Shown: piece by piece, positions 55,932 to 64,000 of the stretch | Numbering within the stretch: the stretch's first letter is position 1 | Layout: each line of letters begins with the position of its first letter | Source: Maridesulfovibrio sp. | GTDB taxonomy: Bacteria > Desulfobacterota > Desulfovibrionia > Desulfovibrionales > Desulfovibrionaceae | Reading direction: 5' to 3' | Length of the DNA stretch: 64,000 bases | Assembly (NCBI RefSeq): GCF_963677005.1 | Contig: NZ_OY781616.1 | Location: 3,954,501-4,018,500, forward strand | Notes under the pieces: generated by a model | What the model was told of the DNA's origin: nothing | Database searches by the model: none | Seen by the model: the letters and a program-made list of their open reading frames with translations, nothing else | Program-made: the position numbers and the translations under genes

Positions 55932-57221
55932 CTACGGTGTGTACAGTCCGGCCCAGATGGGCAGGTAGAGTGAAAGAACCGGCAGGCAGGAGAGAATGAT
56001 CAGCACTATGAAATCCATGGCCACATACGGGATGGCTTCCTTGGCTATCTCATCCACTTCGCATCCGGCCAGGTTTGCGGCGGTGAACAGGTTGACTCCT
56101 ACCGGCGGGGTGGCCTGTCCTATCGCCAGTGCGGAGATGAATATTACTCCGTAGAAAACCGGGTCGATCTTGAAAGCTGACAGTACCGGAATAAGAATCG
56201 GCATGACCAGATAGGATATTGATATAGCGTCAAGCAGCATTCCCAGAGCGAACAGGAGCAGGTTGACCAGAATGATCATGACGATTGCATTCGGGGAAAC
56301 CTTGATAATAAGGTCGGCAAGGGTATCGATAACCCCGGTTACGGAGGCTGCCCAGGTGAAAATACCTGCAAAGGCGACAATGAACATGATTACCGAACTG
56401 GTCACTGCGGAATCAACGAGAATTTCCATGAGGTCCCGCCACCCGATGGACCTGTAGATTACCACCGCCACGAACAGGCTGTAAAACACAGCCACAACGG
56501 CAGCTTCGGTCGGAGTGAATATGCCGGTGTATATGCCGCCCAGAATTACAACGGGAGCCAGCAGGGCCCAGAACGATTTTCTGAGGGCTGTCATCAGTTC
56601 CGAAAAAGTCCCGCGCTTGCTTAAGCCCCTGTACCCGCGCTTGCGGGAGATGTACCAGGCCACCAGAATGGTGCCCAGCCCGGTGAGGAGTCCGGGGATA
56701 ATTCCGGCAACGAAGAGGGCTGAAACGGAAACGGAAGTTATGTTGCCGTAAATAATGAAGGCGATGGACGGCGGGATGATGATTGAAAGGTCCGAAGCAT
56801 TGGCGATTGTCGCACCTGCAAAGGCCTTTCCGTATCCGTTTCTGAGCATGGGGGCCATCAGGATCATTCCTACTGCGGCGGTTGTAGCCGGTCCGGAGCC
56901 GGACATTGCTCCCCAGAACATGCAGGTAAGCACTGCAACGATGGAAAGTCCCCCGGTGGCCCTGCCTACCAGCAGTTCAAAAAATGAGGCTATGTGGGCC
57001 GCGATTCCCGCCCGCTGCAGGATAACTCCGGCAAGGACGAAAAAAGGAATGGCCAGCAGCGGAAAGGATGCTATGCCCGAGGCGAAGTTCACCCCGAGCA
57101 TCTCGGCTCCCAGATCGAAGTAGATGATGGTGGCCACAGCACTTACCCCGAGAGATGTGCCGATGGGGGCCCCCATGATCATGAGTATGAAAAACAGGAC
57201 CAGGATAAGTATGAATTCCAT
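55932..57221 (-). CDS. dctM: TRAP transporter large permease (DctM)
   Basis: 429 residues with about 12 membrane helices. 'GAPIGTSLGVSA', 'FVLAGVILQRAGIA', 'GAMSGSGPATTAAVG' and 'FTPTEAAVVAVFYSLF' are the family motifs, as is 'LGMLLDAISISYLVMPILIPV'. It is the sodium- or proton-driven translocation subunit. The start ATG lies 1 nt after the DctQ stop, so the two are coupled. Confidence 0.95.
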   Translation of the reverse strand: MEFILILVLFFILMIMGAPIGTSLGVSAVATIIYFDLGAEMLGVNFASGIASFPLLAIPFFVLAGVILQRAGIAAHIASFFELLVGRATGGLSIVAVLTCMFWGAMSGSGPATTAAVGMILMAPMLRNGYGKAFAGATIANASDLSIIIPPSIAFIIYGNITSVSVSALFVAGIIPGLLTGLGTILVAWYISRKRGYRGLSKRGTFSELMTALRKSFWALLAPVVILGGIYTGIFTPTEAAVVAVFYSLFVAVVIYRSIGWRDLMEILVDSAVTSSVIMFIVAFAGIFTWAASVTGVIDTLADLIIKVSPNAIVMIILVNLLLFALGMLLDAISISYLVMPILIPVLSAFKIDPVFYGVIFISALAIGQATPPVGVNLFTAANLAGCEVDEIAKEAIPYVAMDFIVLIILSCLPVLSLYLPIWAGLYTP

Positions 57222-57222
57222 T

Positions 57223-57732
57223 TTATTCTTCCGCCTCCCGGTCGGTCAGCTTGTTTACAGCATCCCGATATATCCCCCTGAAAATAAATACGGAAAAGAC
57301 AGGCAGTCCGGCATAGTATATCCAGACAGGAATGTTCAGGGATGCAGACCGGGCCTGAAACAGGGTTATCTCATCATAGATGGCCTGAATCATAAACCAG
57401 TTGAGCACCAGAAACAGTCCGGCTGCCAGCAGGGAATAGATCAGGACCGAGGCTTTCTGCATTTTCTTGGGAAAGCGGTTGAAGAAGGTCACCATGCCAA
57501 GATGTTCGCTGCGTTCAAAAGCAATGCCTATGCCGATTATGGTTACCCAGACAAAAAGGTTGATTGTGATTTCTTCTGTCGCGGCTAATGAAAAATGGAA
57601 AATGTAACGGCTCAGGACATTGATGAACGCGATCAGCACCATGACGGCCATGCAGATGGCAACCAGCCAGTGATCAAGCCGAAAACCAAACAATAACTTT
57701 TTCACACGAAAACTCCCGGATTCGGATTTCAT
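57223..57732 (-). CDS. dctQ: TRAP transporter small permease (DctQ)
   Basis: 169 residues with four membrane helices; 'SRYIFHFSLAATEEITINLFVWVTIIGIGIAFERSEHLGMV' region carries the DctQ motif. It binds the large permease and the loaded receptor. 174 nt separate it from dctP, with a strong hairpin between. Confidence 0.92.
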   Translation of the reverse strand: MKSESGSFRVKKLLFGFRLDHWLVAICMAVMVLIAFINVLSRYIFHFSLAATEEITINLFVWVTIIGIGIAFERSEHLGMVTFFNRFPKKMQKASVLIYSLLAAGLFLVLNWFMIQAIYDEITLFQARSASLNIPVWIYYAGLPVFSVFIFRGIYRDAVNKLTDREAEE

Positions 57733-57750
57733 TGCAAAATCCGATTATCG

Positions 57751-57780
57751 GGCTGCCCCGGAAAGGTTTCCGGGGCAGCC
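57751..57780 (-). other. Strong hairpin between dctP and dctQ
   Basis: Perfect 14-bp stem GGCTGCCCCGGAAA / TTTCCGGGGCAGCC with a 2-nt spacer. There is no T run after it on the minus strand, so partial termination or mRNA protection is more likely than a full stop. Such hairpins let the receptor be made in excess of the permease. Confidence 0.7.
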
Positions 57781-57905
57781 ATCATTCGGAACAAAGGTTC
57801 AGGATTTTTATTAATCAATCGGTGTCCGCTGCAACAGGTTCCGATCAGGGGCTGCCTGAGCGGAAAACAGTTTATGGCGAACATTCAGCCAAAAGGCCGG
57901 TGGGT

Positions 57906-58979
57906 CTAACGACCCATATCGGCTTTGGCCTTTTCGTAGACATCAGGACCAATTTCCTTGATCCACTTATCGTATACCGGCAGGGTGGCTTGTTCGAATG
58001 CCTTCAACTCTTCGGGAGTAAGAGAGTGAACTTCCATGCCTTTACTTTCCATGAAGGCGATGGGGTCGGGAACTTCCATTGTGTAGTTGAATTCGTCTTT
58101 GAGGATTTTCAGGGACTTGTCGCCGTCCAGTCCGGCTCTGCTCAGTGCTGTTTCAAATCTTCCGGCTTCCTGGGCAGCTTCCATGATCTGGTCCTGAATC
58201 TCTTTGGGGAAGGCCTTCCATTCGCGCTGGTTCCAGTAAATGATGAGCGGGTCGGCCAGGTAGTTCCACATGGTTGCGTACTTGTGGTACTGGTAGATCT
58301 GGATAGGAATCAGAACACCCACGGGGTTTTCCTGTCCGTCCACAACGCCCTGCTGGAAACCGGCAACGGCGTCACCCCAGTTCATGTTTACCGGGTCCGC
58401 TCCGAGCTGGCGGAATGTATCGATAAACAGGGGGTTGCCGACAACGCGGATGCGAAGTCCTTTCATGTCTTCCGGTTTTTTTACAAGAACCTTGGAGTTG
58501 GTCAGCTGGCGGAATCCGTTTTCTGCCCAGGCCAGAGGCTGCAGACGTTTTTTCTCCATGGCCTTGAAGATGGCTTTACCGGCTTCTCCGTATTTGACCT
58601 TGTCCATTGATTCAAAATCATTAAGGAAGAAGGGCAGGTGGAAAATATTGGTTTCGGGAATAACCGGGCTGATGTTGATGGTGGAATCCATTGCGCAGTC
58701 GATTACGCCTTTGGCGACCATCTGGGAACTCTTGAGCTGTGCTCCCTTGAGCAGTGCGGAGCCGAAGTAGGGCTTGACGTTGATCTGGCCGTGGGTTTTT
58801 TCCTTGACCAGTTCCGCGAATTTGGCGGCACCCATCCCCCAGTACAGTTTGGGGCCGACAGTAACCTGCATTTTGTATTCTTTTTTGAACTTTGCAGCAT
58901 TGGCGGTCACGGCGGTAAGCATCATGGCCGCAGCAACGAGGACAAGCGCTGTCTTGAACATTTTATTGAAATTAAACAT
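57906..58979 (-). CDS. dctP: TRAP transporter substrate-binding protein (DctP)
   Basis: 357 residues with a signal peptide of about 30. 'GFRQLTNSKVLVKKPEDMKGLRIRV' holds the conserved arginine that grips the ligand carboxylate, and 'GDAVAGFQQGVVDGQENP' is a second family motif. The ligand is a carboxylate (C4-dicarboxylate, sugar acid or similar). I take ATG 58979 after AAGTGAG; an upstream in-frame ATG at 59126 is unlikely. Confidence 0.9.
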   Translation of the reverse strand: MFNFNKMFKTALVLVAAAMMLTAVTANAAKFKKEYKMQVTVGPKLYWGMGAAKFAELVKEKTHGQINVKPYFGSALLKGAQLKSSQMVAKGVIDCAMDSTINISPVIPETNIFHLPFFLNDFESMDKVKYGEAGKAIFKAMEKKRLQPLAWAENGFRQLTNSKVLVKKPEDMKGLRIRVVGNPLFIDTFRQLGADPVNMNWGDAVAGFQQGVVDGQENPVGVLIPIQIYQYHKYATMWNYLADPLIIYWNQREWKAFPKEIQDQIMEAAQEAGRFETALSRAGLDGDKSLKILKDEFNYTMEVPDPIAFMESKGMEVHSLTPEELKAFEQATLPVYDKWIKEIGPDVYEKAKADMGR

Positions 58980-59881
58980 GTACCAACTCACTTCATCAAT
59001 AAGTTTGTGTTGAAGAACGCCAAGCCCCGTCCGGGAAATGGAAGTTTCAACTAAAGCTATATATAGACTAGAGTTGCCCCGCAAAATTGAGGAGCTCGTG
59101 TGATGGGTGGATAGGAGATTCTTCACATGAGAACACCGAACACGGTAATAGAAACCGTGGTTGCAGGATCATTATGAAATGGCTCCGCAACATGTCGGCT
59201 GCTGGACAGACTCTTAGATAACCCCGGGGATGGATCAAGTTGGCGCGCCTGAAAGTGTATACTTCCAGAACTGATCAAAGGGGTCGGCAGATTACTGCCT
59301 GCGGGACTTATACCCACAAAATTTGCGGAATATCAGCATAAGTCAAATTAAATGTCTAGTCTTTTCGTGGGGGCGGATTTTGGTAGTAAAATATTCTGTC
59401 CGGTCTCGGTTTCAGCCTGTTCGGACTGCTCATGTTATTCAGTGTGTTTCCATGTATACCTTTGTTTTTTTGTGTCTGTATCCTGACGATAAATCAAAAT
59501 GTTATTCGCCGTCAGTAAACCAATATCAGATTCTTTTATGCAGTATTTTATTACCTTCCGAATAATCGTATATATAATGTATGTTGTTAGGAACAAAATT
59601 GTTGGTTTTTATGTATGCAACAACATAATGTACCGATATGTACTTTTTGTGTTTATTGGTGTTTTTCTTAAAAGTAGTTTTTTGAAATTGTTTTTTGTTT
59701 AAATTAAGCATGTTGTCTTTGCGCATTAGGTGTGTCCAGACTGTGGCGAATTGTTGGTATGATCATTGCTGACATATGTTGTGGTTAGAGTCGGTCTGTA
59801 TCCCTGCGGACACCGAGTCCGTACACGACAGGCCGAACCGCCCCACTAAGCCTTTCCGCAGTACAACATTAACCGGATGCC
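58980..59881. other. 0.9-kb regulatory or remnant region
   Basis: No gene recognised. AT-rich from about 59490 to 59720, with an inverted repeat TATGTTGTT / AACAACATA at 59580-59627. It holds the promoters of the divergent dctP and anfA genes; I could not place them with confidence. Confidence 0.5.
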
Positions 59882-61606
59882 ATGCTTATGAGACAGACTC
59901 TTCCCAAAAACGAACACGGTGACAGGTACAGCTGCAATACACTTCTTACTTCCGCTCCGGAGCACGGTTTGCGGGAAGGGGCCGGCACTTCCTGTACACA
60001 AAAAGTGAGCGGTGAGAACGGTGACTGCGGAATAGGAACCTGCCGGGGACGGATTGTTCCTCTTTTGCGCCAGATGAGCGAGATGCTTTCCGATAGCAGT
60101 GATTTCAGCGGTGCCTTGGACCGTCTTCTGGCCTACATGCGCAAGGAAATGGGCATCAAGCGCGGAATGGTCAGTCTTTATGACCGGGAAAGCGGCCGGA
60201 TATTCGTGCACCGGAGCATCGGTCTTACTCCGGCAGAAGAGGACCGGGGCGTATATTTCATGGGTGAAGGCATTACCGGGCGTGTTGTGGAGACCGCCAG
60301 ACCCATTGTCGTCTCGCGCATCGGTGATGAACCTTCCTATCTCAACAGGACCAAGTCCATTTCCGGCGGTCTGGATCTTGATTATTCCTTCATGTGCGTT
60401 CCCATTGTCCGCGGAAGCAAGGTTCTTGGTACCATCAGCGCCGAGCGGCGTTACGATGACAAGTGGTTTCTGGAGAAGCACCTCGACGTCCTTGTGGTTG
60501 CCTCATATATTCTGGCGCATGCTCTTGAACTATATCTTATTGAAAATGTGGACAAAGTGCAGTGGGAAAATCGTACACGTCAACTCATCAACCGACTCAA
60601 GGAACAGTTCAAACCACCGAATATCATAGGAACTTCCGCACCCATGCGGGAGGTCTACGGACTTATCCGCAAGGTTGCTCCGGCCTGGACGACCGTCCTG
60701 CTGCTTGGTGAAAGCGGGGTGGGCAAGGAGATGATCGCAGACGCCATTCACTACAGCGGTCCGGTCCCGGAAGGCCCGCTGGTCAAGTTCAACTGCGCCG
60801 CGCTGCCGGAGAACCTTGTGGAGAGCGAGCTTTTCGGCCATGAAAAAGGCGCGTTCACCGGGGCCATTCAGTCCCGCAAAGGTAAATTCGAGGAGGCTGA
60901 CGGGGGAACTCTATTCCTGGACGAGATCGGGGAATTGTCTCTGGGAGTGCAGGCCAAGCTGTTGCGGGTGCTTCAGGACCGCCAGTTCGAGCGGCTGGGC
61001 GGAAACCGTTCCATAACGGTCTCCATCCGCATTGTCGCGGCCACCAACAGAAATCTGGCCGATATGGTGGAGGAGGGGACTTTTCGTCAGGACCTGTATT
61101 ACCGGCTGAACGTGTTTCCGATCATGATTCCGCCTTTGCGCGAGCGGGGTAACGACATTGTCACCCTGGCCGAGCATTTTGTGGCCCGCTATGCCAAGGA
61201 GACCGAGAAACGGGTCACTTTTTTCTCTACTTCCGCTCTTAACATGCTCACCAGGCATAACTGGCCGGGGAATGTGCGTGAACTGGAAAACGTGGTTCAG
61301 CGGGCTGTTATCCTGGCCGATGACGAAACCATACACAGCCATGATCTGCCTTTGACCTTGAAATCCCCTCTGGTTCTGGAAAACAGTGCCCCGAACGGGT
61401 TGGAGGTCCGGCTGGCGAATATTGAGTACGAAATGGTTGTCGAGGCCCTGCGCCAGCACCGGGGGAACGTTACCGAGGCTGCAAATGCCCTGGGGCTGAC
61501 CCGGCGTACCATGGGGCTGCGCATGAAACGGTTTAATCTGAATTATAAATCCTTTCGGCAGGCCGCAAGCAGGGAGGGCTTGAGCAAAACAGCTCGTAAA
61601 GGATAG
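59882..61606 (+). CDS. anfA: Sigma-54-dependent activator of the Fe-only nitrogenase (AnfA-like)
   Basis: 574 residues. An N-terminal stretch with a Cys-x4-Cys pair (Cys49, Cys54) precedes a GAF domain (about 70-215), then a AAA+ domain with Walker A 'GESGVGKE' (276-283), the sigma-54-contact loop 'GAFTGA' (323-328), Walker B region '[12 protein letters not shown]', and a Fis-type helix-turn-helix at the C-terminus ('[22 protein letters not shown]'). This is the NifA/VnfA/AnfA architecture. The anfGK genes converge on it, so AnfA is the best assignment. The paired N-terminal cysteines may sense redox or iron-sulfur status as in other activators of this group (inference). Confidence 0.85.
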   Translation: MLMRQTLPKNEHGDRYSCNTLLTSAPEHGLREGAGTSCTQKVSGENGDCGIGTCRGRIVPLLRQMSEMLSDSSDFSGALDRLLAYMRKEMGIKRGMVSLYDRESGRIFVHRSIGLTPAEEDRGVYFMGEGITGRVVETARPIVVSRIGDEPSYLNRTKSISGGLDLDYSFMCVPIVRGSKVLGTISAERRYDDKWFLEKHLDVLVVASYILAHALELYLIENVDKVQWENRTRQLINRLKEQFKPPNIIGTSAPMREVYGLIRKVAPAWTTVLLLGESGVGKEMIADAIHYSGPVPEGPLVKFNCAALPENLVESELFGHEKGAFTGAIQSRKGKFEEADGGTLFLDEIGELSLGVQAKLLRVLQDRQFERLGGNRSITVSIRIVAATNRNLADMVEEGTFRQDLYYRLNVFPIMIPPLRERGNDIVTLAEHFVARYAKETEKRVTFFSTSALNMLTRHNWPGNVRELENVVQRAVILADDETIHSHDLPLTLKSPLVLENSAPNGLEVRLANIEYEMVVEALRQHRGNVTEAANALGLTRRTMGLRMKRFNLNYKSFRQAASREGLSKTARKG

Positions 61607-61634
61607 TTTTTGCTTGTTTTAATTAACTTTTTCA

Positions 61635-61684
61635 GCAGAATAGGCCGGATGACAATGTGTTATTGTCGGCCTATTCTGTTTTTT
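61635..61684. terminator. Shared terminator between anfA and the GGCT-like gene
   Basis: Long stem CAGAATAGGCCG / CGGCCTATTCTG with a 19-nt loop region that itself pairs (ACAAT / ATTGT), followed by TTTTTT on the + strand. The stop codon of the minus-strand gene (TAG, 61673-61671) lies in one arm. Confidence 0.8.
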
Positions 61685-62309
61685 CAGCCTTTCCCTCCAA
61701 TCCGCTGTACTCATCAATAAGGCTGGAGCAGTCCGGACATGAGGTCGTGCGCAGGGCGTCGCGGTCCTCGTCGCGTCTGCGCGGAACGCTGTAGGCCGCA
61801 TCCTTGCTCGGAATTTCGGCCAGAGTCTTCACGTAGCTTTCGGGCAGCCCGTGAATCCGCGCTCCCTGCAGTATGAATTCCAGAAATTCGCGGCTGGGCG
61901 GAGTAGGTGTTCCCAGTATGTCTTTGCGGTAGAGTACGGCCTCGTATTGTTCTCCTTCCGGAGAAAAGATTACTACCGGGCTGTGAAAATACGAGCCTGT
62001 TCCGTTGAGCCGGATGTCCTGCCACGCGTCCAGGCTGTCGGCGTCCGTGGAGCCGAGTTCATAAATTACCCCCCACAAATCTTTTCCCGGCGCGGGGATA
62101 ACCGTTTCCATGCCGCTGTCCCATATCCAGCTGTATCCGAAGAAGGCCATTTGGTATCCGGGGAGGCGGGCAGGACCTATTACTACCGGGTTGGAGCATC
62201 TTTCCTGTATCTGTTCAGGATTCATGTTTGGTCCGTAGGCGAAATATCTTATTTTCGGTGCTCTCCGTTTTGCCGTAGGCACGGGTGTGAGAAGTATGTC
62301 ATTGTTCAT
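61671..62309 (-). CDS. Gamma-glutamylcyclotransferase-like (AIG2 fold) protein in the anf operon
   Basis: 212 residues. ATG 62309 follows AAAGG; a longer upstream frame has no site. 'IRYFAYGPNMNPEQIQERC' is the GGCT/AIG2 start motif, followed by 'IGPARLPGYQMAFFGYSW' and 'LWGVIYELGSTDADSLDAWQ' where the catalytic glutamate is expected but Asp/Glu placement is shifted. The C-terminus has 'TTSCPDCSSL' (a CxxC). It follows anfK by 104 nt. An accessory role in nitrogenase maturation or glutathione-type chemistry is possible; nothing shows it directly. It is not recognisably AnfO. Confidence 0.75.
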   Translation of the reverse strand: MNNDILLTPVPTAKRRAPKIRYFAYGPNMNPEQIQERCSNPVVIGPARLPGYQMAFFGYSWIWDSGMETVIPAPGKDLWGVIYELGSTDADSLDAWQDIRLNGTGSYFHSPVVIFSPEGEQYEAVLYRKDILGTPTPPSREFLEFILQGARIHGLPESYVKTLAEIPSKDAAYSVPRRRDEDRDALRTTSCPDCSSLIDEYSGLEGKAEKTE

Positions 62310-62413
62310 TTTCGCAACCTTTTGCTGAAGGATTTTATCCGCCGGAGCCGGAAGCCGTTTCGGCTCCGGGCGGCTTGGAGGTTTTAGGGGATACCCCTGT
62401 GAATTCGGTCGGG

Positions 62414-63802
62414 CTACCAGACGTTGAGAACCCATTCCTTGTTGTGTTTGTATTCCATGTCCGTGAACAGGGTGTTGGCCATCTGTTCGGCCAGCCAGAT
62501 TGCTCCGGCGTACCCCACGACAGGGTGGCGGTAGAGTCCTGCCCGGTCATAGGTGGGGAATCCTACACGCACCATGGGAATATTGTTGTCTATGGCTATG
62601 AACCGTCCCTTGGAGTGTCCGAGGATCAGGTCCAGCTCCAGTCCCTGGTTCTGGATACGGTCGCCAAGCACCCACAGGTCTGCGTTGGTTACGATTTCCA
62701 TGTCGTAATCCACGTTTTCCTTCAGCGCTTTGACCCGCGGGTCTGATTCATAGTGTACGTTGTCGTCACCGAGCAGCAGCAGTTTGGGGCGCATTTCCAG
62801 ATCCAGGCAGTACTCGGCCAGTCCGAGGACAAGGTCCGGAGCGCCGTAAATGGCCACGCGTTTGTCGGCCAGGAACATGTGTACAAGATCGGTCAGCGCA
62901 TCGAGGGCAATGCCGCGCTCGCGCACCAGCGATTCCGGTATGGGTTTGCCGGTAATGTTCTTGAGGTGCTGGAGGAAGGTGTCGGTGTTGCGGATGCCGA
63001 TGGGAGTAGGTCCGATAACAGCGGGAACACCGAAGTTGTCCTCCAGATACTGCGCCGCCTTGCCTCCCTCGTACCGGTTGAGGGCTATTGTGCCCACGGC
63101 GTTGGCCGTTCCGCGCAGGTCTGCAATGGTTGTTTCCCCGTGCGAAACGTGGTTGCCCGAAGGCATAAGCGGGGAGTCGAAGGTTTCAATTTCAAAAAGG
63201 ACGGTGGCGTCAACATCCATCTCGGCGAGCAGATGTTTGAGATGGGTCACGTCGCCGGGGTTTACCCAGCCGGTTATCAGGTTGATCTTTTCACTCGGCT
63301 CCGTTTTTTCCGCAAAATAGGAGACGAATTCCTTTACCGCCAGATCGTAGCCGGTGATCATGCTGCCCACGAAGCTGGGTGTATGGATGGGGATGAGGTG
63401 CACCTCCCTGTCCGGATATTTTTCGGGCAGAAGCTCGGCGTTGAGCTTGGCTACCACACCGTCAATATCATCACCGATGACCTCGGTAGAGCAGGTTGAG
63501 ATGATCGGGACTACCTTTACGTCCGGGTAGCGCATGAGGAGCACGTCCACGGCTTCCTCAACGCGGGAGCAAGCACCGAATACAGCGCCGTCCTCATGGA
63601 CCGATGACGAGGCCAGCTCGAAACTCTCCTTGAAGTGCTGGGAGATGAGCATGCGTACGAACATTACACATCCCTGTCCGCCGTGGACGATGCCGATGCA
63701 TTCCTTTATGCTGATGCTGGCGAACTGTGCGCCGCACGGCTGGCAGGTAAATATCGGGTTGATGCACCCGACGCGTTCTTTTTCATTGATTTCACAGGAC
63801 AT
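62414..63802 (-). CDS. anfK: Fe-only nitrogenase beta subunit
   Basis: 462 residues, the length of AnfK and shorter at the N-terminus than MoFe NifK. P-cluster cysteines are Cys20 ('FTCQPCG'), Cys45 ('GGQGCVM') and Cys104 ('STCSTEVIGDD'). 'NLITGWVNPGDV', 'IGPTPIGIRNTD' and the C-terminus 'NKEWVLNVW' match AnfK closely as I recall it. An extra Cys23 replaces the usual Ala in the CQPAG motif. The upstream gene encodes AnfG, which MoFe systems lack, so this is the iron-only system. AAAGGAAATAAT precedes ATG 63802; an in-frame ATG at 63817 overlaps the anfG stop. Confidence 0.92.
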   Translation of the reverse strand: MSCEINEKERVGCINPIFTCQPCGAQFASISIKECIGIVHGGQGCVMFVRMLISQHFKESFELASSSVHEDGAVFGACSRVEEAVDVLLMRYPDVKVVPIISTCSTEVIGDDIDGVVAKLNAELLPEKYPDREVHLIPIHTPSFVGSMITGYDLAVKEFVSYFAEKTEPSEKINLITGWVNPGDVTHLKHLLAEMDVDATVLFEIETFDSPLMPSGNHVSHGETTIADLRGTANAVGTIALNRYEGGKAAQYLEDNFGVPAVIGPTPIGIRNTDTFLQHLKNITGKPIPESLVRERGIALDALTDLVHMFLADKRVAIYGAPDLVLGLAEYCLDLEMRPKLLLLGDDNVHYESDPRVKALKENVDYDMEIVTNADLWVLGDRIQNQGLELDLILGHSKGRFIAIDNNIPMVRVGFPTYDRAGLYRHPVVGYAGAIWLAEQMANTLFTDMEYKHNKEWVLNVW

Positions 63803-63813
63803 ATTATTTCCTT

Positions 63814-64000
63814 TCAATAATGCTGGTCGGTTAGTTCCTGATTGAGCGAGCCGGTGACGGTCAGATATTCGATGCGTTCGTACAGCTCGTCCATGAGGGC
63901 CGCTATTTCATCTTTGGACATGTCCGTGAGCCAGGCGCAGTTCTTCTTGAATGCCTCGGCCATTGTCACGGAATCCACCCAGTAACAGCGGTTCTCCGGG
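63814..64000 (-). CDS. anfG: Fe-only nitrogenase delta subunit, C-terminal part
   Basis: The window ends inside this gene; 61 C-terminal residues are visible on the minus strand up to TGA at 63816-63814. 'RCYWVDSVTMAEAFKKN', 'MSKDEIAALMDEL' and the end 'YLTVTGSLNQELTDQHY' match the conserved C-terminus of AnfG/VnfG delta subunits, best with AnfG. The delta subunit is needed for the active alternative nitrogenase and its cofactor insertion. The anfK start lies 11 nt beyond the stop. The rest of the operon (anfH, anfD) should lie to the right of the window. Confidence 0.9.
   Translation of the reverse strand, partial: PENRCYWVDSVTMAEAFKKNCAWLTDMSKDEIAALMDELYERIEYLTVTGSLNQELTDQHY

Noticed and set aside
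59499..59726. Short open frames in the AT-rich stretch before anfA
   Set aside because: Very low complexity and overlapping on both strands; their length is expected by chance in AT-rich DNA lacking stop-rich frames.
62414..63802. Reading the nitrogenase beta subunit as NifK of a standard MoFe enzyme
   Set aside because: The delta-subunit C-terminus encoded just upstream and the shorter AnfK-like chain indicate the Fe-only enzyme.

Overview
The window looks like chromosomal DNA of a free-living, anaerobic Gram-negative bacterium, most likely a Desulfovibrionaceae-type sulfate reducer. This is inferred from gene content, since no 16S gene is present. The supporting signs are lpxK (lipid A), a fused ArsR-methyltransferase regulator next to ahcY (the SahR arrangement), a GAK-type gene cassette, a TRAP transporter, and an alternative Fe-only nitrogenase operon with its activator. 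Core genes are moderately GC-rich; several accessory segments are clearly more AT-rich.

Layout. 0-6 kb: a BI-1 membrane protein (cut by the window edge), lpxK-rnr, a short unknown gene, an S24-type repressor and a 55-residue zinc-ribbon protein. 6.1-13.6 kb: eight same-strand genes that I recognise as the uncharacterised 'GAK system': XXXCH protein, PHP-like hydrolase, amphi-Trp protein, PhoU-kinase fusion, ATP-grasp enzyme, HprK-related kinase, CofD-like protein and a second amphi-Trp protein. This is the strongest candidate for an undescribed system: several enzymes with nucleotide or phosphoryl chemistry travel with small carrier-like proteins. 14-18.5 kb: an HD hydrolase, tRNA-Glu x2 and tRNA-Gln, a SAP/Rho-N-like protein, a DciA-like protein, and the SAM-cycle pair sahR-ahcY. 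18.5-24.2 kb: recN, two peptide-type ABC permeases and a molybdopterin oxidoreductase.

24.3-34.4 kb is an accessory region built on tRNA-Ala(GGC). The tRNA 3' end recurs at about 27.43 and 32.1 kb, so two modules are stacked in tandem. The first holds a cyclase-family gene and a MarR regulator separated by a complete ISL3-type insertion sequence (23-bp inverted repeats, 8-bp target duplication). The second holds a FUSC/DUF1656/HlyD efflux operon with a divergent TetR regulator and two matching operators. A guanine deaminase and a lipoprotein caspase-like peptidase follow. No integrase is visible.

34.4-43.3 kb: a polar amino-acid ABC uptake operon without its ATPase, a 1-kb stretch without genes, an exported isochorismatase-type hydrolase, an MpsC-like protein, a TetR-EamA pair, and three small genes. 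43.3-55.8 kb: a redox and aldehyde-stress cluster resembling E. coli yqhC-yqhD-dkgA but much larger. It has LysR and AraC regulators, a DUF169 protein, a YqhD-like alcohol dehydrogenase, an exported alpha/beta hydrolase, an MFS pump, an aldo/keto reductase, a CMD-family protein, and paired copies of cupin, cyclophilin-like and flavodoxin-fold genes, one of the flavodoxins being Tat-exported.

55.9-59 kb: a DctPQM TRAP operon. 59.9-64 kb: anfA convergent with anfG(partial)-anfK-GGCT-like gene, i.e. the distal part of an Fe-only nitrogenase operon whose anfHD genes should lie just beyond the right edge.
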